A stretch of 64,000 nucleotides of DNA from Gemmatimonadota bacterium (GCA_026705925.1 JAPOZT010000017.1:1-64000); one strand, 5' to 3'. Numbered from the stretch's first letter, positions 1 to 9,453 are shown. Program-made: numbers and translations. The notes: generated from the sequence alone by a model not told the origin.

Positions 1-2532
1 GCCACCCAGGCGCTGCGGGACCGCAGCATGGCGGCGATCCAGCAGCACTCGAGCGAGCTGGCGGAGATCAGTTCGCTTGAAGCCCGCGAAGCGTCCCTTC
101 GCGGCCGAAGCGCCGAGGTGGAGACCGCCCGGAAGAAGCTCGCCGAAGAACTGGCATCGAAGAAGGCGGCCGTCGAGACCGTGCAGAAGGAACTGCGAAG
201 CGTCCGTGGCGTAGTGGAAGAGAATACGTCGCTGCATGCGAATCTGACGGAATCCGTCCAGGACGCGCAACAGTGCATCGAGTCAGCCCGGGACGAGCTG
301 TCAGGCCTCGAAACGACGATTACGACGGCGGAAAAGGAATGGACGCTCCTCGACCGCATGCACCGGCAGTACGAAGGATACGGCCAGGGCGTCCGGACGC
401 TGCTCACCAACGGCGCGGACGTCGATGGACTCCGCGGCGTGCTGGCGGACGTGATCACGATAGACAAGGCCTACGAATCGGTGATCGCGGCCTACCTGGA
501 CGACATGCTGCAGTACGTCGTGGCCGGCCGTACGGAAGATGCCGAGGCGGGTCTGGCCTACCTCCGGGAGCAGGAGGCCGGACGGGCTTCCTTCATCCTC
601 CTGGACCGGATGAAGTCCCGCCCCGCGCCTACGGACCTGCCCTTCGAGGACGACGGCATCATCGGCCGCGCGAGCACCATGGTCAGGTCCGACAAGGCGC
701 TGGCGCCGGCGGTGACCCACCTGCTCTCCAGGGTCGTGCTCGTGAAGGACGTGGAAACGGCCCTGCGCCTTTCCCCCTTGTTCGACACCGACCAGGACTG
801 GAAACTGCTGACGGCCGGTGGCGAGGTCGTGGACCCGGCTGGCGTGCTGACCGGTGGTTCGTCCGGATCGTCCGAGGCAGGCGAGTCGGACCTCCTGCGC
901 CGCGCGGAGCGGATCGCGGAGATCGAAGGGGAACTGGAGGAAGACCGGGCGCAACGGGATAAGGTCGCCGTCGAACTGGAAGGCCTGGAGACGGAACTGG
1001 CCGCGCTGGCGGATCGGCAGGCCTCCGTCGAGCAGGTCCTCGGCGAGTCCCGGCGCAAGTTGATGGAAACGGAGTCCAGGGAACGGCAGTTGGATTTCGA
1101 ACGGTCCCGGATGACGGAACAGGACGAAGAACTCGCGCGCGAAGCGGATTCCCTGGCCGCGGACGCGAAGGCTGCGACCGGGGAGCGCGAGCAGCGTAAA
1201 AAAGCGATGGAGACGCTGGCCCGCGACCGGGTGTCGGCCGAGGAAGAGGAGCGGACCAACCAGCAGACCCTGGACGAGATGGAGGAGGAACGCCAGCACC
1301 TGGCCGAAGCGGCCAACGAAGCCCGGGTCGCCCTCGTGTCCATGGAGAGCCGGAGCAACGAACTGAGCACCACCGATGAATTCCTTACCCAGGAGAACGA
1401 GCGCCTGGCCAATCTTCTGACGCAGCGTAAGACCGAAGCGGTGGAAGCCGGCAGCCAGTCCACGGAACTGGAGAAGGCCCAGCAGAAGAACGAGAAGCAA
1501 CTGGAGGCGCACTACGCTTCCCGGCGGGAGCGCGCGGTGGACCGCGACGCCGTCCTCGAAGAGCACCAGAACCTGCAGGAAGCCGAACGCCAGCTGCAGC
1601 AGCATCTCGGCGAGAACCGGAACGAACTGACCCAGGTGCAGGAGCAGGTGCACCAGGCGGAACTGGAAGACGCCGAGTTGTACATGAAGAGCAACGAGAT
1701 CCGGCGGCAGTTGATGGACCGGCACGACACCGATCCCGAGGGCATGGACGAATTGCCGCGGATCGAGGAACTGGACGAATACTCGCCCGACGCCGCCCAG
1801 ACCCTGCGGGACAGCATCCAGCGCAAGGTGGACGACCTGGGTCCCATCAACATGGCGGCGGTGGAAGAGTACCGCGCGGGCAAGGAGCGGCTCGACTTCC
1901 TTCAGCAGCAGCAGAACGACCTCATCGAGGCCAAGGACAACCTGGAGAAGACCATCATCAAGATGAACAAGGCTGCCCGGTCCCGCTTCATGACCACCTT
2001 CGAAGAGGTCCGGACCAACTTCATGACCACCTTCCAGACGCTGTTCGAAGGCGGCGAGGCCGACCTCATGCTCGAAGAAGGGGACCCCCTCGAAGCAGGC
2101 ATCGAGATCATGGCGCGGCCGGGAGGAAAACGGCTGCAGAGCCTGGCCCTGCTGTCCGGCGGCGAGACGGCCCTCACGGCCATCGCCCTGCTCTTCGCTA
2201 TCTACCTCGTGAAACCCAGCCCCTTCTGCGTGTTCGACGAGGTGGACGCGCCGCTGGACGACGCCAACGTCCGGCGCTTCGCCAGTGCCCTGCGCCAGTT
2301 CACCAGCGACACGCAGTTCCTGGTGGTCACCCACAACAAGCGGACCATGGAAGCCGCCGATTACCTCTACGGCATTACCATGGAAGAACCCGGCCTGTCC
2401 AAGATGGTCTCCGTGCGCCTCGAGGATGCCGAATCGGAGGATGCCGAATCGGAGGATGCCGAATCGGAAGCGTTGGAACCCGCGGCCGCTCCGGGCGAAG
2501 AGGCCAACGGCGCCGGAACGGTCGGGGTATAG
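1..2532 (+). CDS. smc: Chromosome segregation protein SMC, C-terminal part (5' truncated by window edge)
   Basis: The reading frame is open from base 1, so this is the 3' part (about 843 residues) of a condensin SMC ATPase that organises and segregates the chromosome. Visible in order: coiled coil; hinge around residues 125-290 (GVRTLLTNGADVDGLRGVLA, later GGEVVDPAGVLTGGSSG); a long second coiled coil rich in E, Q and R; then the ATPase C-half with signature LLSGGETAL, Walker B FCVFDEVDAPLDD and the H-loop VVTHNK. The N-terminal Walker A lies outside the window. The tail holds three perfect copies of a 15-base unit (EDAES, 2422-2466), which looks like recent slippage. coaE follows after 7 bases. 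Confidence 0.97.
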   Translation, partial: ATQALRDRSMAAIQQHSSELAEISSLEAREASLRGRSAEVETARKKLAEELASKKAAVETVQKELRSVRGVVEENTSLHANLTESVQDAQQCIESARDELSGLETTITTAEKEWTLLDRMHRQYEGYGQGVRTLLTNGADVDGLRGVLADVITIDKAYESVIAAYLDDMLQYVVAGRTEDAEAGLAYLREQEAGRASFILLDRMKSRPAPTDLPFEDDGIIGRASTMVRSDKALAPAVTHLLSRVVLVKDVETALRLSPLFDTDQDWKLLTAGGEVVDPAGVLTGGSSGSSEAGESDLLRRAERIAEIEGELEEDRAQRDKVAVELEGLETELAALADRQASVEQVLGESRRKLMETESRERQLDFERSRMTEQDEELAREADSLAADAKAATGEREQRKKAMETLARDRVSAEEEERTNQQTLDEMEEERQHLAEAANEARVALVSMESRSNELSTTDEFLTQENERLANLLTQRKTEAVEAGSQSTELEKAQQKNEKQLEAHYASRRERAVDRDAVLEEHQNLQEAERQLQQHLGENRNELTQVQEQVHQAELEDAELYMKSNEIRRQLMDRHDTDPEGMDELPRIEELDEYSPDAAQTLRDSIQRKVDDLGPINMAAVEEYRAGKERLDFLQQQQNDLIEAKDNLEKTIIKMNKAARSRFMTTFEEVRTNFMTTFQTLFEGGEADLMLEEGDPLEAGIEIMARPGGKRLQSLALLSGGETALTAIALLFAIYLVKPSPFCVFDEVDAPLDDANVRRFASALRQFTSDTQFLVVTHNKRTMEAADYLYGITMEEPGLSKMVSVRLEDAESEDAESEDAESEALEPAAAPGEEANGAGTVGV
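2422..2466 (+). repeat. 15-bp tandem repeat, 3 copies, in the smc 3' end
   Basis: The unit GAGGATGCCGAATCG occurs three times head to tail and encodes EDAES x3 in the disordered SMC tail. It keeps frame. It is one of many short tandem duplications at gene ends in this window. Confidence 0.9.
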
Positions 2533-2539
2533 GTGAGAC

Positions 2540-3130
2540 TTGATCGTCATCGGAATAGCCGGCGGCATCGCCTCGGGTAAGTCGACGGCGGCCCGGGTTT
2601 TCGAGGGGCTCGGTGCCCGCGTCCTGGATGCCGACGCCATCGGCCACGACTTGTTGCGGACCGAGGGGATGCGCGCCGATATCCGGGCGGCCTTCGGCGA
2701 TTCCGTACTGACAACCGAAAGGGACGTGGACCGGCGGGCCCTCGGCCGCCTGGTCTTCGGCGACGAGCAGGCCCGGCAGCGGCTGAACCGCCTGGTTCGG
2801 CCCGCCATCCGCGCGGAAATCCGCCGCCGGATCGCCGCGATGCGCGGCGAGGGCTACGACGGCGTCGTCGTGGTAGACGCGCCACTGCTGGTCGACACCG
2901 GACCCACCGACCTGGCCGACCGGGTCATCCTGGTCACCGCACCCGCTTCCACGCGCAAAGAACGGATCATCCTTCGCGGCCTGATCGGAAGCGAGGCCGA
3001 AGCGCGTATCGCCGCCCAGGAGCCCGATGCGAAACAGGCCCGGTGGGCGGACTATATCCTGGAAAACGACGGTACGCGGGACGAACTGATCGAGAAGGCC
3101 GAAGCGCTCTGGAAGCGCATCGTTTCCTGA
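2540..3130 (+). CDS. coaE: Dephospho-CoA kinase
   Basis: Last step of CoA synthesis: phosphorylates the 3'-OH of dephospho-CoA with ATP in the cytosol. The 196-residue length is typical. The P-loop is at the N-terminus (GIAGGIASGKS, residues 5-15), followed by the LDADAIGHDLL segment that binds substrate, the VVVDAPLL core strand and the lid-type TRKERII. The start is TTG at 2540, placed by the P-loop so close to the N-terminus; an AGGTGAG sequence overlapping the smc stop lies just upstream. It is probably cotranscribed with smc. The next gene converges from the other strand, and no clear terminator is seen in the 68-base gap. Confidence 0.95.
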   Translation: MIVIGIAGGIASGKSTAARVFEGLGARVLDADAIGHDLLRTEGMRADIRAAFGDSVLTTERDVDRRALGRLVFGDEQARQRLNRLVRPAIRAEIRRRIAAMRGEGYDGVVVVDAPLLVDTGPTDLADRVILVTAPASTRKERIILRGLIGSEAEARIAAQEPDAKQARWADYILENDGTRDELIEKAEALWKRIVS

Positions 3131-3198
3131 AGCCGGCGTCTGCCCGCACCGAGCCGACCATCCCTCGCGCGCGACGCACTTAATCCGAAACAGCCCCG

Positions 3199-3789
3199 TT
3201 ACCTGTAAAGACCGCGTTCTTCGATATAGTCCGCCACTTCCACCGGGACAAGGTGGGTGATGGGAAGCCCTGCTTTGGCGCGACGGCGGATGTCCGTGGA
3301 AGAGATGTCGATCTCGGGAAGCTGGAGGGAAACGACCCGGTCCCGCCAGGTGGGATCCAGACCGGAGAGGTCTTTGCCGGGCCGGGGAACCGTCACGACC
3401 GTCGCCAGTTCGAATACCCGGTCCGGCGCGTGCCATGTGTCGATCTCGAGCAGGCTGTCGGCCCCGATGACCAGGTGGAATGCACAGGACTCGCCGTAGA
3501 TCTCCCGCAGCGCTTCCAGCGTGTCCACGGTGTAGGATAGGCCAGGCCGGTTGATCTCCGCGTCCGACACCTCGAACCGGGGATCGTTCCGCGCGGCCAG
3601 CTGCGTCATGCGATACCGGTCATCCGGCGAGGCGACGGCGTGTCCCCGCTTGTGCGGGGGGCGGGCGGACGGGACGAACAGGAGTAGGTCGAGGGCGCAG
3701 TGGTCGACGACGCCACGGGCAATGACCAGGTGGCCAGCGTGAATCGGGTCGAACGTACCCCCGTAGACGCCAAGCCGTTGGATGTTCAC
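3199..3789 (-). CDS. nadD: Nicotinate-nucleotide adenylyltransferase
   Basis: Adenylates nicotinate mononucleotide to deamido-NAD in NAD synthesis. The nucleotidyltransferase motif GTFDPIHAGH lies at residues 11-20 and the second motif ISSTDIRRR near residue 172, both diagnostic of the NadD/CoaD superfamily; KRGHAVASPDDRYRM fits NadD. Length 196 residues is normal. The start is GTG, and its GTGA overlaps the stop of the upstream bamD gene (bases 3786-3789), which indicates translational coupling. It is the last gene of the lolA-like/rimO/bamD/nadD run. Confidence 0.95.
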   Translation of the reverse strand: MNIQRLGVYGGTFDPIHAGHLVIARGVVDHCALDLLLFVPSARPPHKRGHAVASPDDRYRMTQLAARNDPRFEVSDAEINRPGLSYTVDTLEALREIYGESCAFHLVIGADSLLEIDTWHAPDRVFELATVVTVPRPGKDLSGLDPTWRDRVVSLQLPEIDISSTDIRRRAKAGLPITHLVPVEVADYIEERGLYR

Positions 3790-4712
3790 GGTGAGTTGCC
3801 GCTCTCGGATTCGGCCGGTGAGGATCCGTCCGTGGAAGCCGGGTCGTCCGTGGCAGCCGGGTCGTCCGTGGCAGCCGGGTCATCCGTGGAAGCCGGGTCG
3901 TCCATGGAAGCCGGCCCGTCCTCAGTCAGGGATGGCGCCACGTAGGCTGCTCTCAGTTCGGAAAGTCGTTTTCCGGCCTCCGCCGACAATTCGTTCTCGG
4001 GATAACTCTGAATGAAGATCTCGAACTGCTCAATGGCTTCCTGGTGTTTCCCTTCCCTCGCGTAGCTATCGGCGGTTTCGAATTGCGCCCGGGAAGCCCA
4101 GTTGCTCATGGGGTAGGTCTCCAGCAGTTCGCCGAAATAGAGACGGGCCGCTTCCCAGTCCTTCAACTTGTAGTAGAGGTTGCCGATCCGGTAGTCCTTC
4201 TCGGCCACCTTGTCGAAACACTCCTGCAGCAGTTCGTGGACTTCCTCGCTCCATTCGCTGTCCGGATACTCCTGGAGGAAGAACTGGAGTTCGCGAATGG
4301 CTTCGAAGGTCTTGTCCTGCGTGAGATGGGGCGGATTGGACTGGAGGAACGTAGCATAGGCCAGCTTGTACTGGCTTTCGTCGCTGTACGGGCTCTGGGG
4401 AAAATCGCTGATCAGCCGTCGGAACACGAGCGTAGCAAGGGGGTATTCCTTCAGGTTGATGTGCATCTCCCCCTGGTGGTACAGAGCGTCATCCACGATG
4501 TCGCTGCCGGAATAGCTGAGGGTGATGGCCCGGAAGGCGTCCAGGGCATTCAGCCAGTCTTCCCGTTCCATGCGCTCCATGGCGTAATCGTAGAGTTCCT
4601 CCGCGGTCCAGTCGGACTCGAAATCCGGTGGACCGCATGCCGGTAACACGAGCAGGGCGAGGAATAGCACGGTAAGGGTGATCCTGAAGCGTAGTGAGGG
4701 CGGGATGATCAT
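3786..4712 (-). CDS. bamD: Outer membrane assembly lipoprotein BamD (YfiO family)
   Basis: Predicted lipoprotein subunit of the BAM complex that inserts beta-barrel proteins into the outer membrane. A signal peptide with lipobox LVLPAC is at residues 20-25, then TPR-type helices: EELYDYAMERMEREDWLNALDAF, ALYHQGEMHINLKEYPLAT, SDFPQSPYSDESQYK, LQEYPDSEW and ETYPMSNWASRAQFE. Length is 308 residues against about 245 in E. coli; the excess is a C-terminal acidic tail with five near-identical 6-residue units (DDPAST/DDPAAT, DNA 3826-3915) that is probably disordered. It overlaps rimO and nadD by 4 bases each. A generic TPR lipoprotein is the only alternative. Confidence 0.9.
   Translation of the reverse strand: MIIPPSLRFRITLTVLFLALLVLPACGPPDFESDWTAEELYDYAMERMEREDWLNALDAFRAITLSYSGSDIVDDALYHQGEMHINLKEYPLATLVFRRLISDFPQSPYSDESQYKLAYATFLQSNPPHLTQDKTFEAIRELQFFLQEYPDSEWSEEVHELLQECFDKVAEKDYRIGNLYYKLKDWEAARLYFGELLETYPMSNWASRAQFETADSYAREGKHQEAIEQFEIFIQSYPENELSAEAGKRLSELRAAYVAPSLTEDGPASMDDPASTDDPAATDDPAATDDPASTDGSSPAESESGNSP
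3826..3915 (-). repeat. 18-bp tandem repeat, about 5 copies, in the bamD 3' end
   Basis: Near-perfect 18-base units (plus-strand core GTCCGTGGAAGCCGG) encode repeated DDPAST/DDPAAT in the BamD tail. Copies differ by one or two bases, so the array is older than the perfect smc repeat. Confidence 0.85.
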
Positions 4713-6133
4713 TCTGGTGTTCCGAATTGTGCGGGGAACGTCTGCGAGTTTGGCCCTCGCTGCGGGTTTGATTCACCGGGCCCGGACGCACCGGTCGAGA
4801 CTACGCCGACCAGGTCGTATTCCATGGCGTCGGTGATTTCCACGGAGGCGAAGTCTCCGGAGGCCAGGCCGTCCGCGGGGGCCAGACCGTTGCCGGTGAC
4901 CAGCACCTCGTTGTCGACCTCCGGCGCATCCGCGGCGGTCCGCCCGGTGTAGTGCCCTTCATCGGTCCGTTCGTCGATCAGCACGTCGACCGTCTTCCCT
5001 ACGAAGGACCGGTTGCGTTCGAGTGAGATCTCGCGCTGTAGCGCCATGAGCCGGTCGTGCCGCTCCTGCTTGACGGCCTCGGGGATCTGCCCTTCGTACC
5101 TTGCAGCCGGTGTCTGCTCCTCCTGCGAATACATGAACACGCCCATGCGGTCGAACCGCGTTTCCTCTACGAAGTCATAAAGCTGATCGAAGTCTTCCTC
5201 AGTCTCTCCCGGAAAGCCTACGATGAAAGTGGTCCTCAGCGTCGCATCCGGCATCCGGTCGCGGATCCGCTTCAGGAGCGCACGCGTCTCCTTCGAGGTC
5301 GTCTCGCGGTTCATGCGCGCGAGCATGGGGTCCGATATGTGCTGCAGCGGCATGTCGATGTAGTTGCAGACCCGTTCCAGGTCGGCGAAGGCATGGATCA
5401 GCGTGTCGGTGAATCGTACGGGGTGATTGTACAGCGCCCGGATCCACCGCACGCCCTCCACGCCGTTCAGCGCGGTGAGCAGGTCCTCCAGCCGGGCCGG
5501 CTGCTCAAGGTCCTTGCCGTACCAGGTGGTGTCCTGCGAGATAAGGTTCAGCTCGACGGCACCCTGGCCGGCCAGTATACGGGCCTCTTCCACCAGTGAA
5601 TCCACGGTCCGGCTTCGCTGGCCGCCCCGGATGGCCGGGATGATGCAGAACGTGCACCTTCTGTCGCACCCCTCGGCGATCTTGAGGTAGACGGAATGGC
5701 GGGGCGTGGTAATGACCCTCGGATAGGAATAGTCAGTGGGCAAGGGCTGCCTGCGTATCTCCCGCAGGGTCTCGCGCCGGTCCCGCAGGCGGTCCAGCAG
5801 CTGGACGATGCGCGGGTATTGATGCACGCCGATCACGGCATCCACTTCCGGCATCTCGGCGATCAGGCCGTGGGCGTATCGCTGCGCCATACATCCCGTG
5901 ACCACAAGCGAATCGCACCGGCCGTCCTCCTTGAACCGCGCGAGGTCCAGGATGGTCTCGATGGACTCCTCTTTGGCGGGTCCGATGAACGCGCACGTGT
6001 TCACGATGATGACGTCCGCGTCGCCATGGTCGGCCACCACGTTATACCCGGCCCGGGTGAGCTGACCCAGCATGACTTCGGAATCCACCAGGTTCTTCGA
6101 ACAACCCAGGCTGGCTAGACTGATGTTGGACAA
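4709..6133 (-). CDS. rimO: Ribosomal protein S12 methylthiotransferase RimO
   Basis: Radical-SAM enzyme that adds a methylthio group to an aspartate of ribosomal protein S12. Domain order: N-terminal UPF0004 domain with LGCSKN, NTCAF and TGCMAQRY cysteines; radical-SAM core with the CDRRCTFC motif (CxxxCxxC) and IPAIRGGQRSR; C-terminal TRAM domain (GKTVDVLIDER). LGCSKNLVDSEVM and IPAIRG favour RimO over MiaB. Length 474 residues, slightly long because of a Gly/Pro/Ser-rich tail. The start is TTG at 6133 with GGAG 13-10 bases upstream. Its stop overlaps the bamD ATG. Confidence 0.95.
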   Translation of the reverse strand: MSNISLASLGCSKNLVDSEVMLGQLTRAGYNVVADHGDADVIIVNTCAFIGPAKEESIETILDLARFKEDGRCDSLVVTGCMAQRYAHGLIAEMPEVDAVIGVHQYPRIVQLLDRLRDRRETLREIRRQPLPTDYSYPRVITTPRHSVYLKIAEGCDRRCTFCIIPAIRGGQRSRTVDSLVEEARILAGQGAVELNLISQDTTWYGKDLEQPARLEDLLTALNGVEGVRWIRALYNHPVRFTDTLIHAFADLERVCNYIDMPLQHISDPMLARMNRETTSKETRALLKRIRDRMPDATLRTTFIVGFPGETEEDFDQLYDFVEETRFDRMGVFMYSQEEQTPAARYEGQIPEAVKQERHDRLMALQREISLERNRSFVGKTVDVLIDERTDEGHYTGRTAADAPEVDNEVLVTGNGLAPADGLASGDFASVEITDAMEYDLVGVVSTGASGPGESNPQRGPNSQTFPAQFGTPE

Positions 6134-6197
6134 TGTCTTTCTCCGCTTGCTGCGATGCTACAATGCTACGAATTCCAGGCCATCTGCGCGGCGCCCT

Positions 6198-6974
6198 TCA
6201 GCGCAGGTCGACCCATTCGACCCCATCGGGCGCCGTCATTTCGAACAGCCCGGGAGCTAGTTTCTCGTTCAGACGGTAATCCATGAAACGCAATGTGGTC
6301 TCAGACCCCATATCGTCCGTATACATCACTTTCCGTGTAAGCCAGTCTTCCTCGTCCACCCAGATGCGCAACTCCGGAAGGCCATCGGCCGGTTCGACGG
6401 CGGTGAGCCTGAGCCGGGAGCAGGGCATGTCATCGACCGGTTCCCTGCCCTCCAACTCGTACAGGTAGCGGTTCGAGTAGTTGAATATGAAATCGTCCGG
6501 CCGGCCTGGCCGGCCTGGCCGGTCCGTGCGCCCAGGCCCGGATTCCGCCCCCTCCTCCCCCGCCGGCGACACGATGACCTGCCGGTTGCCGGGCACGTAG
6601 GTCCATAACGTCTCGCCGTCCGAAACGATGATCTGGCTGGCTTCTTCCAGGCGCAGGCGGTTCCGGTCCCTTTGCAGATAGAGTTGTCCCTCGGTTTCGC
6701 TTCGGCTTTCAAGCACGGCCGCGTACGTCGTGACCGTATACCGAGCCGCCAGCGACTGCACACCGTCGAGGCGCCGGCGCATCTTTCCGGTGACGGTTTC
6801 CGCCGTATGAGGCTCATCCACCGGTCCGACGCCTTGCAGCGGTCCGGCGTCTTCCGGCGGTCCGACGCCTTGCAGCGGTCCAGCGACTCCCGGCGCTCCG
6901 GCGTTCACCGGCACTTCAGCACCCTGTAATGCCATCAGGCCAGTCAGCAGGCCAACCCAGAGATGGGTGGTCAT
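6198..6974 (-). CDS. LolA-like outer membrane lipoprotein carrier
   Basis: Periplasmic chaperone-type protein of the LolA family (ferries lipoproteins from inner to outer membrane). A short signal peptide (LWVGLLTGLMALQGAEV) is followed by a Gly/Pro-rich repeated linker (AGPLQGVGP twice, residues 31-53), then the LolA fold: MRRRLDGVQSLAARYTVTTYA, GQLYLQRDRNRLRLEEASQIIVSDGETLWTY, and YELEGREPVDDMPCSRLRLT. The pattern 'degree of structure in W-x-Y then a late beta sheet' fits LolA, but sequence identity to E. coli LolA is low, so the symbol is withheld. It is first in the lolA-like/rimO/bamD/nadD run and has a promoter at 7028-7056. Confidence 0.82.
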   Translation of the reverse strand: MTTHLWVGLLTGLMALQGAEVPVNAGAPGVAGPLQGVGPPEDAGPLQGVGPVDEPHTAETVTGKMRRRLDGVQSLAARYTVTTYAAVLESRSETEGQLYLQRDRNRLRLEEASQIIVSDGETLWTYVPGNRQVIVSPAGEEGAESGPGRTDRPGRPGRPDDFIFNYSNRYLYELEGREPVDDMPCSRLRLTAVEPADGLPELRIWVDEEDWLTRKVMYTDDMGSETTLRFMDYRLNEKLAPGLFEMTAPDGVEWVDLR

Positions 6975-7027
6975 GCCGCTTCCTCTCGCGGAATACCCAT
7001 GTGAATCACTTCCTGCGCAAGCCTGAA

Positions 7028-7056
7028 AATATGCATTCCATACGCGTCCGCGTCAA
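7028..7056 (-). promoter_or_regulatory. Putative sigma-70-type promoter for the lolA-like/rimO/bamD/nadD operon
   Basis: On the minus strand TTGACG (7056-7051), a 17-base spacer and CATATT (7033-7028). The predicted start near 7021 leaves a leader of about 46 bases before the lolA-like ATG. Confidence 0.55.
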
Positions 7057-7087
7057 GTTCTACAGTGGATGGATTCCCTGATATAAA

Positions 7088-7123
7088 GAACGGGGAAAGC
7101 CCCCGTGGGTTCCCTCCCCGTTC
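7088..7123 (-). terminator. Rho-independent-like terminator after the amidohydrolase
   Basis: A 9-base perfect stem (GAACGGGGA with TCCCCGTTC; plus coordinates 7088-7096 and 7115-7123) is followed on the minus strand by a weak TTTATAT tract. It sits about 120 bases beyond the amidohydrolase stop and just upstream of the lolA-like promoter. The remaining 7124-7243 gap shows only a doubled CGGCGCGCAG element. Confidence 0.55.
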
Positions 7124-7243
7124 CCTGCACTGCTGGTTGTACTTCGGCGCGCAGCCCGGTCTTGCATCGGCGCGCAGTCTCGTCTAACCTGTCGCGCTGC
7201 CCGGTCTGCTTCAGCCTGCATGGTATTGCCTCAGCCGGCCCAA

Positions 7244-8950
7244 TCACGGCATCGGGGGCCGCCCTCTTTCGTACCGTACCTTCCCGTCCACGATGGTATA
7301 CACGATTTCCGTGTTCAGGATCTGGTTCTCGGGCACGGTCATGATGTCCTGCGAGAGCACCGTGAAATCAGCGAGCTTGCCTTGCTCGATGGATCCGAGC
7401 AAGTCTTCGTGAAACGAGCCGTATGCGGCGTCCAGGGTATAGGACCTGAGCGCCTCCTGGCGCGACATGCGCTGGTCGCCGAACATCCCGCCTTCGGGCG
7501 TTCCGTCGGGCCGCTCACGGGTCACGCTGGCGTAGAAGGAGGCGATGGGACTGACGTCTTCGACCGGCGCGTCGGTTCCATTGATGATCTTCACGCCATG
7601 CTGCAGCAGCTTCTGCCAGACATAGCCGCCCTCCGCCGTCCGGTCGTTGCCGAGCCGGTCCGGCGCCCAGGGAAGGTCCGAGGTCGCGTGGATGCCCTGC
7701 ATCGACGCGATCACGCCTAGCTGGGCGAACCGGGGGATGTCCGCCTCGTCCAGGATCTGGGTATGCTCGTCGCGGAACCGGTGGTCCTTCACGTGGGGGA
7801 ATTCCGCCATCGCCTTCTCGTACATGTCGAGCATCATGCGGTTACCGCGGTCGCCGATGGCGTGGGTGCACACCTGCCAGCCATGCTCCAGGGCGAAACG
7901 GGCGGCGTCGTAGATCATGTCGGGCGGGGTCGTGGGGAATCCGGAATTGCCCGGGTCGTCTTCGTAGGGCTCCAGCAGCCAGGCGCCCCGCGAACCGAGC
8001 GCCCCGTCTCCGTACATCTTGACGGCGCGGACGGTCAGAAACCCATCGGGGTGAGACCACGGTTTCTGCAGGGCGACCATGGTGTGCAGACTCGAGGCCA
8101 TCACGTAGATGCGCATGTCCAGCTTGCCTGCGTCCGCGTACTCCTTGTACAGGTCGATCCCGTCCTCGCCGACCCCGGCGTCGTCGAACATGGTGATGCC
8201 GTTGGCCAGGCATTCCTGGATGCCGAGTTCAAGGGCCTGCCGCCGCTGGTTCTCGGTGAAGCCGGGGACGCTCACCAGTCCCATGGCCTTGTCCACCAGG
8301 ATGCCCGTGGGGTTGCCGTCGGCGTCCTTGATGATGTCGCCGCCTTCGGGAGACTGCGTGTTCCGGTCGATCCCCATCAGCTCCATGGCCTTGGCGTTGG
8401 CGAAGGCGGCATGGCCGTCGGCCCGTCGCACGTAAACCGGGATATCGGGCACGGCCTCGCTCAGCCTGTGGTGGGTCATGAACCCGCGGACCGTGAGCGA
8501 ACTGCGGTCCGTCCATTTCTCCTCGTGCCACCCGCGGCCGGTGATCCACTCGCCTTCCCCCACACCGTCGGCCGCTGCAACAACCCGTTCGATGAGTTCG
8601 TCGTAACCCGATATGCCGACCAGGTCGACGGTCATCTTCGCGACGCCGATACTCATGAGGTGGCCGTGGCTTTCCTTCAATCCGGGTACCATAGTCTGGC
8701 CCTGGAGATCGATCACCCGGGTATCGGCACCGATGAAGGGCTCCACGTCCGCATCGACGCCCACGACGGCGATCCGGTTGCCGATGATGGCCACGGCTTG
8801 CGCCTTGGGCCGGTTGGCGTCCATCGTGTAAACCGTACCGTTTGTCAGCACCAGGTCCGCGGTTGACCTGCGTATCTGGGCCTCTCCACCGTCGGACCAT
8901 ACCAGGGACATCAACCCCGCTATAGTCGCCGCAATCACTGACTTTCGCAT
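7244..8950 (-). CDS. Exported amidohydrolase, YtcJ-type
   Basis: Metal-dependent hydrolase of the amidohydrolase superfamily, YtcJ/amidohydrolase-3 group; substrate unknown. Signal peptide at residues 1-25 (ATIAGLMSLVWSDGGEAQ), so probably periplasmic. The family N-terminal strand DLVLTNGTVYTMD (residues 33-45) leads to MVPGLKESHGHLM, whose HxH is the metal pair. Further marks are ITGRGWHEEKW, YGDGALGSRGAWL, CTHAIGDRGNRM, RDEHTQILD and GTDAPVEDVSP, the order expected of this group. Length 568 residues is normal. It lies 40 bases downstream of the B12-binding gene on the same strand, which may be readthrough rather than a functional link. Confidence 0.9.
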   Translation of the reverse strand: MRKSVIAATIAGLMSLVWSDGGEAQIRRSTADLVLTNGTVYTMDANRPKAQAVAIIGNRIAVVGVDADVEPFIGADTRVIDLQGQTMVPGLKESHGHLMSIGVAKMTVDLVGISGYDELIERVVAAADGVGEGEWITGRGWHEEKWTDRSSLTVRGFMTHHRLSEAVPDIPVYVRRADGHAAFANAKAMELMGIDRNTQSPEGGDIIKDADGNPTGILVDKAMGLVSVPGFTENQRRQALELGIQECLANGITMFDDAGVGEDGIDLYKEYADAGKLDMRIYVMASSLHTMVALQKPWSHPDGFLTVRAVKMYGDGALGSRGAWLLEPYEDDPGNSGFPTTPPDMIYDAARFALEHGWQVCTHAIGDRGNRMMLDMYEKAMAEFPHVKDHRFRDEHTQILDEADIPRFAQLGVIASMQGIHATSDLPWAPDRLGNDRTAEGGYVWQKLLQHGVKIINGTDAPVEDVSPIASFYASVTRERPDGTPEGGMFGDQRMSRQEALRSYTLDAAYGSFHEDLLGSIEQGKLADFTVLSQDIMTVPENQILNTEIVYTIVDGKVRYERGRPPMP

Positions 8951-8990
8951 GTTTACCTCCTCGCAACCTTACGTAAGCGCCCGCCGCGGT

Positions 8991-9407
8991 CTATATCTCG
9001 TCCGCCACGCGGCGGCGGTCCACTTCTTCTTTGATATAACCGATAATGTCTCGTGTCGAAGTGCCGGGACCAAACAGCTTCCCTACGCCGATTTCCGCGA
9101 GTTCCTCCGCGTCGGTTTTCGGGATGATGCCGCCGCCGGTGAGGAGCATGTGCTGGACACCTCTTTCCCGCAGCAGGTCCATGACCCGGGGGAAGATGGT
9201 CATGTGGGCGCCCGAGAGGATGCTCAGCGCGACTACGTCCACGTCCTCCTGCACGGCCGCTTCCACGATCATTTCGGGCGTCTGCCGGAGCCCGGTGTAG
9301 ATCACTTCCATGCCGGCGTCGCGCAAGGCCGCGGCCACCACCTTTGCGCCCCGGTCATGGCCGTCCAGGCCCGGTTTGGCGACGAGCACCCGTATGTTTT
9401 CCGCCAT
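8991..9407 (-). CDS. Cobalamin-binding domain protein, methylmalonyl-CoA mutase C-terminal type
   Basis: Stand-alone B12-binding subunit (138 residues) of methylmalonyl-CoA or a related acyl-CoA mutase. The base-off/His-on motif is LDGHDRG (DxHxxG, residues 14-20), with SILSGAH in the middle and LLTGGGIIP (GG motif) near residue 96; [20 protein letters not shown] is characteristic of the mutase C-terminal domain. No catalytic large subunit is present in the window, so the mutase is probably split and its other half lies elsewhere. The GTPase chaperone meaB lies 46 bases upstream on the same strand and supports the assignment. Confidence 0.93.
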   Translation of the reverse strand: MAENIRVLVAKPGLDGHDRGAKVVAAALRDAGMEVIYTGLRQTPEMIVEAAVQEDVDVVALSILSGAHMTIFPRVMDLLRERGVQHMLLTGGGIIPKTDAEELAEIGVGKLFGPGTSTRDIIGYIKEEVDRRRVADEI

Positions 9408-9453
9408 GATTGTTTGCTCTCAATCCGCGCAGCCGCGGGACGGCACCGCGGCG

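Noticed and set aside
301..2808. 835-codon open frame antisense to smc
   Set aside because: High GC makes antisense frames open; the translation is low-complexity H/R/G/L-rich without domains, and smc on the other strand is complete.
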